A stretch of 14,863 nt of DNA from NCBI GenBank assembly GCA_049684915.1, contig JBAVGO010000098.1:1-14863 (forward strand). The letters run 5' to 3'. This stretch comes from GWB2-37-7 sp049684915 (GTDB taxonomy: Bacteria > Bacillota > Clostridia > Lutisporales > Lutisporaceae). The notes under the pieces were generated by a model. That model was not told the origin of the DNA, did not search any database, and saw only the letters and a list, made by a program, of their open reading frames with translations. The position numbers and the translations under genes were made by a program. Each line of letters begins with the position of its first letter. The first letter of the stretch is position 1. Below, piece after piece: positions 1 to 7,571 of this stretch.

Positions 1-25
1 GTGCAAAACGTTTTCCTTGATTCAT
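1..25 (-). CDS. possible start of a gene running off the left edge (partial)
   Basis: An ATG read leftward at 25 opens a frame encoding MNQGKRFA before the window ends. A good extended -10 promoter lies about 30 bases upstream, and the preceding gene (the solute-binding protein) ends at 142. A purine-rich GAGG sits about 14 bases before the ATG, which is rather far for a ribosome binding site. Only eight codons are visible, so neither the product nor the reality of the gene can be judged. Next to a solute-binding protein, a transporter permease would be a natural guess, but nothing in the sequence tests it. Confidence 0.3.
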
Positions 26-53
26 AGGTACTGCATATCCTCTATTATGAAAT

Positions 54-62
54 ATTATATCA
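54..62 (-). promoter_or_regulatory. extended -10 promoter reading leftward
   Basis: On the minus strand this reads TGATATAAT, a perfect TGnTATAAT extended -10 element. A TTGACT lies upstream but only 13 bases away, too close to act as a paired -35, so the extended -10 would have to carry recognition. Initiation would fall near position 47, about 22 bases before the ATG at 25. It would give the gene to the left its own transcript, apart from the solute-binding protein gene. Confidence 0.4.
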
Positions 63-141
63 CACTTTATACAGTCAAGCTTGCTGTAGCTTATACTGCA
101 AATTTCATTATACAACATTTTATCTTCTTATACGATATACT

Positions 142-1473
142 CTATCTTATATATTTTTGCAGCAGCTCTTTAGCCTCCTCCAATGCCTTTTCTGAGCTTA
201 GCTCGTCATTTATGGCGGCCTTAACTCTAGATTGGAGTATCAAATCAATTTGCTCCCAATTCTTTACTCTCGGAATCGGTTCAACATAGCACAAGCTTTT
301 TTGTACTATACTCATTTCCTTATCATTTAAATATAGCTCCTGCCCAGATTTGTGCACAGGAAAATAGCCATATTTCTTAAGTTCCTCCTGAGCTTCAGCT
401 GCGGTAAGGAACTTTACAAATTCTATACACATTTTTCGCTTATTTTCATCCTTTTGCTTAAATACTCCAAAGGAGCAAACACTCTCTCCTATGCTTACGG
501 GTACCTCTTCCTTGCCTGTAGGATAATTTGCTACTGTAAATTCAAATGAACCTGTGGAAAGATTTCTTAGATATGGTATAGTCCAAGAGTTTGCAGGGTA
601 TACCGCCACCTTACCATTTACAAAGGAAGCCCATGCCTCGCTAGAGGTCATCTCACCAAACTGTGGGGGCGTAACCTTGTAGATATGCTTAAGCTCCCAT
701 AGTCTTTGCAATCCCGACACAGCCTGTGGTCCATAGAAGGTGTATTCATCTAAATCTCTGCTCACAACCTCAGCACCATCGCTCATCAAAAAACCATACA
801 GATTATAGCTTCCCGCCTGTACATATGAATTAAATCCAAATACATCTGCACCCTTTTTCTTGTTTGCATTATAAGTCAATTGCTTCAATGCCTCGACAAA
901 CTGCTCATAGGTCCAATTTCCATTCTCGGGAATAGGAACATTTCTTTCGTTAAAAAGCTGAGTATTTAGAAGAAGTGTATAACCAGTCATCATCCATGGC
1001 AGACCATATAGACTACCTTTATACGTTGCACTTTCTAGGGCCGAGGGTATGAAATCAGACTTTTCAGCTTCTGTTATGTATGGGTTCAGATTTTCCAACA
1101 TCCCTTCATACATGAAATAAAAGTCACTGCCTATAGGTGCAACATCTGGATATGCTCCAGTATTGGCTGCCGCTTTTAATAAAGTAGCTCCACTTGCTAC
1201 ATCTAGCTCCTTAAAATCTATGTATACTCCCGGATGCAGCTTTTCAAACTGCTTTATCTTAGAGCTTATCCATGACAGCTTTGTACCGTTAGTTGTATTT
1301 AGTCGTGGATAATCCCAAACAGTAATAACACCTCTCCAATGTATCTCCGCTTTCATATCATCATAGCTCTTATTATAGTCAACTCTATACCTATGCAGCA
1401 AGACGGGTCCCATAAATATCAAAATTATCATAAAAAAGCATAAAAAAAGAGTAAAGGCTCTTTTCAAGATCAT
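142..1473 (-). CDS. membrane-anchored extracellular solute-binding protein (family 1, sugar ABC type)
   Basis: This 443-residue protein looks like a substrate receptor of a carbohydrate ABC transporter (MalE/UgpB-like, SBP_bac_1). After the N-terminal segment come the usual features: a first lobe starting near ITVWDYP, the KIKQFEKLHPGV helix with a following strand, a PDVAPIGSDF segment, the YGLPWMMTGYTLLLNTQLF hinge region, and a late VKFLTAAEAQEELKKYGYFPV segment typical of the C-terminal lobe. The N-terminus (residues about 6-27) is a long hydrophobic helix after a single K-R pair. It has no lipobox cysteine and no clear signal-peptidase site, so the protein is probably held by an uncleaved anchor, unusual for a Gram-positive binding protein. 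The start is ATG with GGAGGG seven bases upstream. It is last in a same-strand run after the PHP phosphatase, 60 bases away. No permease or ATPase is in the window, and the sugar specificity is unknown. Confidence 0.85.
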   Translation of the reverse strand: MILKRAFTLFLCFFMIILIFMGPVLLHRYRVDYNKSYDDMKAEIHWRGVITVWDYPRLNTTNGTKLSWISSKIKQFEKLHPGVYIDFKELDVASGATLLKAAANTGAYPDVAPIGSDFYFMYEGMLENLNPYITEAEKSDFIPSALESATYKGSLYGLPWMMTGYTLLLNTQLFNERNVPIPENGNWTYEQFVEALKQLTYNANKKKGADVFGFNSYVQAGSYNLYGFLMSDGAEVVSRDLDEYTFYGPQAVSGLQRLWELKHIYKVTPPQFGEMTSSEAWASFVNGKVAVYPANSWTIPYLRNLSTGSFEFTVANYPTGKEEVPVSIGESVCSFGVFKQKDENKRKMCIEFVKFLTAAEAQEELKKYGYFPVHKSGQELYLNDKEMSIVQKSLCYVEPIPRVKNWEQIDLILQSRVKAAINDELSSEKALEEAKELLQKYIR

Positions 1474-1533
1474 TTATATCCCTCCAGATAAGCTTTTACT
1501 CTATATATATTCTTACTCTTTAAAAGTATGATT

Positions 1534-2280
1534 TTATACCACAGGTACTTCTATTCCATATTTGATGTTTCTGCCCTTTTTGTTCAAAAATTCTACCAGC
1601 CTATTAGGATTTGAGCTTATTACCAATTCTTCTGTAATTCCTAAGTCATCAAACAGACTGATAACCTTGTCAAGCTTGCCTACATCAAAGCAGAAATGAG
1701 AATCACTTCCTGTGACCAGTAATGCACCTTTTTTCTTTGCCTGCTTTGCAATTCGTCTGCAATTTTCGCTACTGCCATATCTTGTATTTCCAAAGGAGCT
1801 ATTGTTAATCTCTATTAGGGTACCTGTTTCCACAGCACAATCCACAACTCTTTCAATATCTATGGGAAACTGTGGGTTGCCAGGATGTACCAGTACATCT
1901 ACAATAGGATTTTGCATAACTGCTATAGCTGCTCTTGTATTTTCTTCAACATTGCCGGGTACCAGACAAATGTCATGGAAGCCTGCCATAACTAGCTCTA
2001 GCCTGCTAAGATAGCTCTCAGGCATGTCCAGACGACCATCGTAGCTTAAAATATTTGCTTCTACACCCTTTAATATTCTTACTCCGCTTAAATATTCAGG
2101 AATCACTCTAAGGTTTCCAAAATGATATATATGAGGTCCTCCTGGCATAGAAGGACCATGATCGGTCATACCTATTATCTTCATGCCTTTTTGTCCTGCT
2201 GCCTCAGCTATTTCTTTTATAGTACTATATGCATGACCACTAGCTATAGTATGACAGTGAGTATCTACCAGCAATTTCAA
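1534..2280 (-). CDS. PHP-domain metal-dependent phosphatase, YcdX type
   Basis: A 248-residue PHP-family hydrolase of the YcdX group, cytoplasmic with a predicted trinuclear metal site. All nine expected ligands are visible: H8 and H10 (DTHCH), H16, H41 (TDHG), E74 (GVEANI), H102, H132 (VHPGNP), D193 and H195 (GSDSH). Spacing matches E. coli YcdX with an offset of one residue, so the fold and metal site are well supported. The natural substrate of the family is poorly defined, with phosphatase activity reported on model phosphoesters. The start codon is TTG. AAGGTG lies five bases upstream, and the HxH motif begins at residue 8, so any later start would destroy the active site. The gap to the preceding PspC gene is 12 bases, with the Shine-Dalgarno touching that gene's stop, which implies translational coupling. 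Its occurrence downstream of uvrC is a recurrent clostridial arrangement. Confidence 0.9.
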   Translation of the reverse strand: MKLLVDTHCHTIASGHAYSTIKEIAEAAGQKGMKIIGMTDHGPSMPGGPHIYHFGNLRVIPEYLSGVRILKGVEANILSYDGRLDMPESYLSRLELVMAGFHDICLVPGNVEENTRAAIAVMQNPIVDVLVHPGNPQFPIDIERVVDCAVETGTLIEINNSSFGNTRYGSSENCRRIAKQAKKKGALLVTGSDSHFCFDVGKLDKVISLFDDLGITEELVISSNPNRLVEFLNKKGRNIKYGIEVPVV

Positions 2281-2285
2281 CTGTA

Positions 2286-2292
2286 CACCTTC
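2286..2292 (-). promoter_or_regulatory. ribosome binding site supporting the TTG start of the PHP phosphatase
   Basis: GAAGGTG on the minus strand sits five bases before TTG at 2280 and directly after the TAA stop of the PspC gene (2293-2295). It supports TTG as the true start, since the first in-frame ATG would remove the HxH metal motif. Confidence 0.6.
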
Positions 2293-2559
2293 TTATTGCT
2301 CATTTTCGTTGTTTTTATTTTCTTCATATTCTTCTTTGGATTTGTTCATGTCATTGTTGTAGTAGCCTATTGGTTCTTCTGGAATTATAAATACAGCTAT
2401 GACATAGGCAATTATTCCCGGGAATCCGCCTGACATTATTGATATCAGTACCCAAACCAGTCTAATAATCGTAACATCTATTGCAAAATAATCCTCAAGT
2501 CCTCCGCATACTCCCGACAACATTCTTCTTGATCTTGATCTGTAAAGCTTCTTATTCAT
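2293..2559 (-). CDS. PspC-domain membrane protein
   Basis: A small 88-residue protein with a single PspC domain over roughly residues 3-62. It begins with LYRSRSRRMLSGVCGGLEDY, the canonical R-x(n)-G-V-C-G-G-L opening, followed by a helix pair around residues 28-58 ending in the typical IIPEEP. The tail (about 66-88) is rich in Glu, Asn and Lys and probably disordered. Relatives occur in phage-shock and envelope-stress systems, and many Gram-positive bacteria carry short stand-alone copies of unknown partner. Here no PspA or LiaI/LiaF-like gene is nearby. The ATG start has GGAGG seven to eight bases upstream. It lies 80 bases downstream of uvrC and 12 bases before the PHP phosphatase. No terminator is visible on either side, so it is probably co-transcribed with the phosphatase and perhaps with uvrC. 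Confidence 0.9.
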   Translation of the reverse strand: MNKKLYRSRSRRMLSGVCGGLEDYFAIDVTIIRLVWVLISIMSGGFPGIIAYVIAVFIIPEEPIGYYNNDMNKSKEEYEENKNNENEQ

Positions 2560-2639
2560 ATATTTACCTCCATATTTATCTTTTATGACGCGTGTTTTGG
2601 TATTTTCATAATATAATACGGATAATTAATAATAATGTC

Positions 2640-4511
2640 TTATAAATTAAAATAATTATATAACATTTCTGCTGCTTTTTTGTTCATGCCCTGCACACTG
2701 CTTAGTTCTTCTATACTTGCAGTCTTTATGTTCTTTATACTGCCAAATGTCCTAAGCAGTGCCTGCCTTCTAGTAGGACCGATGCCAGGAATTTCATCCA
2801 GCTGTGACTTTACAGTGGTTTTTGCTCTTAAGCTTCTATGATAGGTTATTGCAAATCTATGTGCCTCATCCTGTATGTTTGTTATCAATCTAAAGGCGTG
2901 AGAGTTTATTGGTATAGATATTTCATGCTCATTATATATCAAACCTCTGGTTCGATGCTTGTCATCCTTAACCATGCCGCATACTGGAATGTTAATGTCT
3001 AGCTCTTTAAGTATCGGTAATACTGCATTTATCTGTCCTAAGCCTCCATCAATAAGTATCAGCTCAGGAAACTCAGAGAACTTACCTGCTGCAATATCCT
3101 CGCCTGCGACTTTAAGCTGTTCTCGTTCCTTCATGCCATGAACAAATCGTCTTTCTACTACCTCTCGCATACTTTCATAGTCGTTGGCACCATCAACATA
3201 CTTTATCTTAAACCTTCTATAGTCTTTATTTTTTGACCTTCCGTTTTCAAAAACTATCATAGAGCCTACATTTTCCACTCCCTGCAAATGGGATATATCA
3301 AAGGCTTCTATGCGCTTTGGCGGTATTGAAAGTCCTATATAGTCTGCCAGTTCTCTACACGCACCTAAGGTCTTTTCTTCATCCTGCTTGTACTTTTCCA
3401 TAATAAGCTTTATTGCATCCTCTGCATTCTTACTTACCATCTCAATAAGCTTTTGTTTCTCACCCTTTTGAGGTATGGTAAGCTTTACCTTACTGCCCCG
3501 CTTCTCACTGAGCCAGCTCTCTAAAACCTCTATATCGTCAATATCCTGCTGCAATATTATCTCCTTTGGCACAAAGGTATCACCATTGTAAAACTGCTTT
3601 ATAAAGCTGCTTATAACCTCGCTGTGATTATCCAAGTCTCCGCCATCCAACAAGAAGTGCTCTCTGCCGATAAGCTTGCCTCCCCTGATGAAGAATACCT
3701 GCATACATGCCTCTCCATCCTGACGAGCCATAGCTATAGCATCCTGATCTATCAAGGATGTGGAAATTATCTTTTGTCTCTCAGCTATTTTCCTCACTGC
3801 CGCAATGTTGTCTCTTAGCTCTGCTGCTATCTCAAAGTCCAAATTATCTGCAGCGTATTGCATTTTCTTATCCAGCTCTCCTATCAGCTCCTCTTGCTTG
3901 CCATCTAAGACCATGATAATTCCTTTTACAATCTCCCTGTACTGTTCCTTGCCTATGTTACCTTGGCAGGGTGCTATACATCTATGTATATGGAAGTTAA
4001 GACAGGGTCTCTCCTTGCCTGCAATTCTTTCAATGTTCTTATTGCAGCTTCTAATTGGGAAAAGCTTATTTATTATTTCAATAGTCCTATTTACTGCTGA
4101 CTTATCTGTATAAGGTCCAAAATACTTTGCTCCATCCTTCTTTATTTCTCTTGTTATCATAATACGAGGATAGGTCTCATTTACAGTAACCTTTATATAG
4201 GGGTATTGCTTGTCATCCTTTAGAAGAATGTTATACTTTGGTCTGTGTTTCTTTATAAAATTACACTCTAATATAAGAGCTTCCAGCTCAGTATCAGTTA
4301 TTATATACTCCAAATCCCTGATTCGCTCCACCATAGCAACCACCTTGGGACTGTGACCACGTGAGGATTGAAAGTATTGCTTTACTCTATTCTTTAGATT
4401 TATTGCTTTACCTACGTAAATAATATCATTTGTTTCGTCCCTCATTATATAGACTCCAGGATTCTCTGGCAGGTTTTTCAGTTTATCTTCAAGAGACAAT
4501 ATGTTGCTCAT
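2640..4511 (-). CDS. uvrC: UvrABC system protein C, excision nuclease subunit
   Basis: A full-length 623-residue UvrC, which makes both incisions around a lesion held by UvrB during nucleotide excision repair. Domains in order: GIY-YIG nuclease (about 14-95) for the 3' cut, with G19-V-Y21, Y32-V-G34, R42, E82 and N94; a Cys-containing linker (CNKNIERIAGKERPCLNFHIHRC); a UVR domain (about 205-242, DFEIAAELRD) that contacts UvrB; an RNase H-like nuclease (about 395-545) for the 5' cut, with D405 in FDISH, D488 in LIDGG and H519 in DDKHRTRG; and tandem helix-hairpin-helix motifs (about 571-617, IPGIGPTRRQALL). All key residues are present. ATG is preceded by an excellent AGGAGG. No GAAC-N4-GTTC-type LexA box is visible in the 155 bases upstream. 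It is the first gene of a minus-strand run, divergent from the gene at 4667, and lies about 7 kb from uvrA. Confidence 0.98.
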   Translation of the reverse strand: MSNILSLEDKLKNLPENPGVYIMRDETNDIIYVGKAINLKNRVKQYFQSSRGHSPKVVAMVERIRDLEYIITDTELEALILECNFIKKHRPKYNILLKDDKQYPYIKVTVNETYPRIMITREIKKDGAKYFGPYTDKSAVNRTIEIINKLFPIRSCNKNIERIAGKERPCLNFHIHRCIAPCQGNIGKEQYREIVKGIIMVLDGKQEELIGELDKKMQYAADNLDFEIAAELRDNIAAVRKIAERQKIISTSLIDQDAIAMARQDGEACMQVFFIRGGKLIGREHFLLDGGDLDNHSEVISSFIKQFYNGDTFVPKEIILQQDIDDIEVLESWLSEKRGSKVKLTIPQKGEKQKLIEMVSKNAEDAIKLIMEKYKQDEEKTLGACRELADYIGLSIPPKRIEAFDISHLQGVENVGSMIVFENGRSKNKDYRRFKIKYVDGANDYESMREVVERRFVHGMKEREQLKVAGEDIAAGKFSEFPELILIDGGLGQINAVLPILKELDINIPVCGMVKDDKHRTRGLIYNEHEISIPINSHAFRLITNIQDEAHRFAITYHRSLRAKTTVKSQLDEIPGIGPTRRQALLRTFGSIKNIKTASIEELSSVQGMNKKAAEMLYNYFNL

Positions 4512-4615
4512 ATTTTCCTCCTAAGCAGATATTTGATTTTTATAGAGTTTTCTACTATAATTTAGAGGATATAATATTATATATTATGCTATGTAATAAT
4601 ATATTTTTCTAAAAA

Positions 4616-4624
4616 TGGCATAAT
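4616..4624 (+). promoter_or_regulatory. candidate extended -10 promoter for the membrane protein at 4667
   Basis: TGGCATAAT matches TGnTATAAT with one mismatch in the hexamer. It lies 42 bases before the ATG at 4667 in the AT-rich divergent region between uvrC and this gene. No convincing -35 stands at 16-18 bases upstream. In such AT-rich sequence a match by chance is possible. Confidence 0.3.
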
Positions 4625-4666
4625 GTTTATAGGCTTAATATTTATACATAAGAAAGGGGAATTTCC

Positions 4667-5344
4667 ATGAAAAACTCTATGAAAACCATTGTATTTATAA
4701 TATCACTATTAGCTTACTTTATATATTCTACAATATCAAGCATATTTGTTAGAGCCGCCTTACTTTCAGGAAACCTATCCTACGCTTCTATTGTGCTTTA
4801 TTTATCCTCTGCTATTGGAATTTTAGTTATACTCTATACACAAGCAGGAGTAAAGCATTACTACACCAGCAAGTATTTAGAGTCTGCAAAGGTTTATCTT
4901 AAGCTGCCTTTGGCAAAATTCAGACTAGCTGATAGATTGTTAGTATATTTATTACCCTCACTAAGCATATTGATACCCTTTGCTCTGACAAGGAAACTTT
5001 CATCCATTACACCACAGTCGATAATATTTGTTGTTTCAGCTATAATCATTATGGAATTTCTATTTCATATTAACAATAAGACTATGAAGGCATTTATAAA
5101 AGACAAGGGCATAATAATAAAGGGTATAGATTTAAGACTGGAGCTTCCATTCCCATCAAACTATCACAATCCTTCAGGCTATTACCCCTTTGAAAGAATA
5201 ATTAACTTTTTAGACTTAAACGACAGAATATTGATAGAACAAAGCTATGATCTGGGTACAATAACCCTCAAAGCAGACAGTGAAGCTCTAAAACAGGTAA
5301 AAGGAGTTTTACTGGCAAACAAGGTAAGACAAAAGAAATTTTAA
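4667..5344 (+). CDS. hypothetical membrane protein, four helices plus soluble tail
   Basis: I do not recognise this 225-residue protein. Hydrophobic segments at about 7-28, 39-58, 91-109 and 116-135 suggest two helical hairpins. A basic stretch lies between helices 2 and 3 (residues about 63-90), probably cytoplasmic. The last 90 residues (136-225) are soluble and alternate beta-type stretches (GIIIKGIDLRLELPF, RILIEQSYDLGTITLKA) with a closing helix (SEALKQVKGVLLANKV). That pattern is reminiscent of the PH-like domains tethered to membranes in other small bacterial proteins, but this is only a topological impression. By the positive-inside rule the tail should be cytoplasmic. The ATG start has AAGGGG upstream; a second in-frame Met at codon 5 is less well placed. 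It is divergent from uvrC and followed by its own terminator, so it is probably a single-gene unit. Confidence 0.75.
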   Translation: MKNSMKTIVFIISLLAYFIYSTISSIFVRAALLSGNLSYASIVLYLSSAIGILVILYTQAGVKHYYTSKYLESAKVYLKLPLAKFRLADRLLVYLLPSLSILIPFALTRKLSSITPQSIIFVVSAIIIMEFLFHINNKTMKAFIKDKGIIIKGIDLRLELPFPSNYHNPSGYYPFERIINFLDLNDRILIEQSYDLGTITLKADSEALKQVKGVLLANKVRQKKF

Positions 5345-5351
5345 GGCTATG

Positions 5352-5379
5352 AAGCTGTATCGAGAGATGCAGCTTTTTT
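5352..5379 (+). terminator. intrinsic terminator after the membrane protein gene
   Basis: A 9-bp stem (AAGCTGTAT with ATGCAGCTT, one G-U pair), a six-base loop CGAGAG and a following T run form a classic Rho-independent terminator. It lies eight bases after the stop of the gene at 4667-5344 and separates it from the PRPP-synthetase-like gene. Confidence 0.85.
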
Positions 5380-5420
5380 GTTGGGATAAAGATTAAAGTC
5401 ACATTCCACATAGTAAAATA

Positions 5421-5429
5421 TGTTACAAT
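5421..5429 (+). promoter_or_regulatory. candidate extended -10 promoter for the PRPP synthetase-like gene
   Basis: TGTTACAAT matches the extended -10 pattern TGnTATAAT with one change. It lies about 70 bases before the GTG start at 5502 and after the upstream terminator, where a new promoter is required. No good -35 is seen at the usual spacing. Confidence 0.4.
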
Positions 5430-5501
5430 TATAGTGTGCTAGTTTTTTAATAATATGGTAAGAATATACATCTTGAATAATATAACTAAAGGAGTGATTT
5501 T

Positions 5502-6476
5502 GTGAGAGACGATGGACAAATATGCATATTTGCTGGAAGTACAGGCAAAACATTTGCAGAATCAATGTGCAGCTATTTGGGTACAGCTTTAGGTAAGTCT
5601 GAGGTTATTACCTTTTCAGAAGGCAATACCTATGTCAAAGCAGGTGAAACTGTTCGGGACAAAGACGTATATCTAGTTCAGCCCATAGGTCTAAATCCAA
5701 ACAATGAGTTTGTCGAAATACTTTTCTGGATGGATGCATTTAAAAGAGCGAGTGCAAATTCTGTAACTGCAATAGTTCCATATTTTAGTTATGCAAAAGC
5801 AGATAAGAAGGATGAGCCAAGAGTCTCAATCCGTGCTAGGGTATGTGCAGAATGTATTGAGCTTGCCGGTGCAGATAGAATCGTTACTATGGATTTGCAT
5901 AGCCCACAGATTCAAGGCTTCTTCAAGAAACCCGTTGATCATTTGTTTGCTCTTCCTGTCATTTGTGAGTATGTAAAGAGTCTTAACCTTGAGAATATGA
6001 TAGTTGTATCTCCCGATGCAGGCTTTGCAAAGCAAGCAAGGAAGTATGCAGATTACTTAGGAGTTACGGTTGCAATTGGTGATAAGCTTAGAAAGGCTCA
6101 CGATGAGAAAGCAGAAATATTGGAGATAATAGGTGATGTAGAGGGTAAGACCGCTGTAATAGTAGATGATTTCAGCTTATCAGGAGGTACTCTAGTAGAT
6201 TTGTCAAAAGCATTAAAGAAAAGGGGTGCTAATAGGATAATTGCATGTTTATCTCATACACTTCTAAATGAAGAAGCTGTGCGAAATATAGAAGAAAGTC
6301 CTATTGAGCTTCTTATAGGCACAGATACAGTTAACAACAGAGCTTTATCAGGTAGTGATAAAATCAAAATTATATCCGTGGCTCCATTGTTTGCAGAAGC
6401 AGTACAGAGAATACATAATAGGGAGTCCCTAAGTCCTCTGTTTAGCCATATCCCAAATAAATGCTATAACAAATGA
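5502..6476 (+). CDS. prs: ribose-phosphate pyrophosphokinase (PRPP synthetase), divergent form
   Basis: A 324-residue member of the PRPP synthetase family, which makes phosphoribosyl diphosphate from ribose 5-phosphate and ATP for nucleotide, His, Trp and NAD synthesis. It has both type I phosphoribosyltransferase-like halves. Family marks include VPYFSYAKADKK (92-103), MDLHSPQIQGFF (130-141), SPDAGFAKQARKYAD (170-184), the flexible-loop DKLR (194-197, keeping Lys and Arg at the catalytic spots) and VDDFSLSGGTL (221-231). Several positions differ from the classical B. subtilis enzyme: the adenine-site FSDGE reads FSEGN (N42), ARQDRK reads AKADKK, and the ribose-phosphate loop DTAGT reads LSGGT, losing its leading Asp at L226. 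It may be a second, altered paralogue or an enzyme with a shifted substrate. The start is GTG with AAAGGAGTG upstream; no nearby ATG fits. The acyltransferase gene follows after 24 bases, so co-transcription is likely. Family is certain, exact activity less so. Confidence 0.85.
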   Translation: MRDDGQICIFAGSTGKTFAESMCSYLGTALGKSEVITFSEGNTYVKAGETVRDKDVYLVQPIGLNPNNEFVEILFWMDAFKRASANSVTAIVPYFSYAKADKKDEPRVSIRARVCAECIELAGADRIVTMDLHSPQIQGFFKKPVDHLFALPVICEYVKSLNLENMIVVSPDAGFAKQARKYADYLGVTVAIGDKLRKAHDEKAEILEIIGDVEGKTAVIVDDFSLSGGTLVDLSKALKKRGANRIIACLSHTLLNEEAVRNIEESPIELLIGTDTVNNRALSGSDKIKIISVAPLFAEAVQRIHNRESLSPLFSHIPNKCYNK

Positions 6477-6500
6477 AAACGATTATGAGGTAATAAGCTT

Positions 6501-7571
6501 ATGAAAACTCGTCTCAAGGAATTTGATTACTTAAGAGCTATCGCAGTTCTGGCGGTTATAACTATCCATGTAACTAGTAAATATGTCACTATAAACAGCA
6601 TAGCATATCTGTTAAATCAAGGGGTTAGATTTGCAGTACCTTTATTTATAGTGCTTTCAGGGTTCTTACTCTACTACAGCGGTATGAATAAGCCAAAGGC
6701 TAAGAAATCCAACCTCCTGCTAAAAAGATTAAATAAAATCTTCATACCCTATGTTGTTTGGACCTTGATTTATATGCTATATAATATCAGAAATAATCTA
6801 AATGCAGCTTTTACCTTGCCATTTCTATCCAATTTAGTCAAGAACCTAGCTTATGGTAAGGCTGCACCCCAGTTATATTTCATCATAATAATTTTGCAGA
6901 TGTACCTTATCTTTGGTTTATTGACAAAGCTTATGAATTCAAAATATGAAAAACCTTTGATGTTAATATCCTTCTTTATTACAGCCTATATAAACTTGGG
7001 AGCCTATCTTTTCAGGTGGTACATATACATAATACCTAAAACATCATTTGGGTATTCTTTACTCTTCCCTACTTGGCTGTTTTACTTTGTATTCGGGATG
7101 TATTTTGCTAAACACAGAAAAAGCTTCAAGACATTTCTTGTGTCCTCGAAGCTTAAATTGGGTCTATTATGGATTCTCAGCTTTGCGGCACTTTATATTG
7201 ACAGTAGACTTAGCAATACCTACGGTTCATCCATGAAGCCTACTGTAATGCTTTACTGTTTCACAAGCTTCCTGTTCTTTTATTCTGTTTTCTCAATTAG
7301 CAGCTTAAAGGAATCAGCTTTTGTAAAATGGGTTTCGGAGCAATCCTTTTTTATATACTTTAGTCATGTATTACTGATAGACATTATAATTGCTTGCTTT
7401 AGAATGGTTAGAATCAGAGTAGTATGGAGCAGCATTATTGGTATTGCCCTACTTCTGTTACTGGATACACTGGCATCCTTAGCCCTGGCATACATAGCAT
7501 ATAGGATACCATATTCAAAGTATTTGGGCTGCACACCTAAGCTTCATCATATGAAGAATAAAAGGACTTAA
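6501..7571 (+). CDS. membrane acyltransferase, acyltransferase-3 family
   Basis: A 356-residue integral membrane protein of the acyltransferase-3 family (OatA/WecH/NolL-like), which transfers acyl groups, often acetyl, to cell-surface glycans. The diagnostic N-terminus is clear: FDYLRAIAVLAVITIHVTS, with R12 and catalytic-type H23 on the first helix, followed by the helix containing PLFIVLSGFLLY (about 48-59). Around ten hydrophobic segments run to residue 343, and the tail is basic and cytoplasmic. There is no extra SGNH domain, so it resembles the short stand-alone forms. The acceptor is not predictable. A GAGGT lies about 11 bases before the ATG, a little farther than ideal. It follows the PRPP-synthetase gene by 24 bases. 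Its last codons and stop lie inside the palindromic terminator shared with the convergent gene. Confidence 0.9.
   Translation: MKTRLKEFDYLRAIAVLAVITIHVTSKYVTINSIAYLLNQGVRFAVPLFIVLSGFLLYYSGMNKPKAKKSNLLLKRLNKIFIPYVVWTLIYMLYNIRNNLNAAFTLPFLSNLVKNLAYGKAAPQLYFIIIILQMYLIFGLLTKLMNSKYEKPLMLISFFITAYINLGAYLFRWYIYIIPKTSFGYSLLFPTWLFYFVFGMYFAKHRKSFKTFLVSSKLKLGLLWILSFAALYIDSRLSNTYGSSMKPTVMLYCFTSFLFFYSVFSISSLKESAFVKWVSEQSFFIYFSHVLLIDIIIACFRMVRIRVVWSSIIGIALLLLLDTLASLALAYIAYRIPYSKYLGCTPKLHHMKNKRT

Noticed and set aside
17..289. Open plus-strand frame of 90 codons at the left edge
   Set aside because: Its second half lies antisense to the well-supported solute-binding protein gene, it has no ribosome binding site, and its composition is that of AT-rich non-coding sequence.
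1474..1533. Near-palindrome ACTCTTTAAAAGT between the PHP phosphatase and solute-binding protein genes as a terminator
   Set aside because: The stem is short and AT-only in its centre, with no following T run, so read-through is more likely than termination.
4561..4600. AT-rich, partly palindromic stretch upstream of uvrC (ATAATATTATATATTAT)
   Set aside because: The symmetry is imperfect and has no GC pairs to make a stable stem; it is best seen as ordinary AT-rich promoter DNA. No clear -35/-10 pair for uvrC could be chosen in it.
4512..4666. Possible LexA (SOS) operator in front of uvrC
   Set aside because: I looked for the Gram-positive pattern GAAC-N4-GTTC and found none in this region.
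5347..5565. 72-codon minus-strand frame between the membrane protein and the PRPP synthetase genes
   Set aside because: It runs through the terminator, the promoter region and the first codons of the PRPP-synthetase gene; no ribosome binding site or family resemblance.
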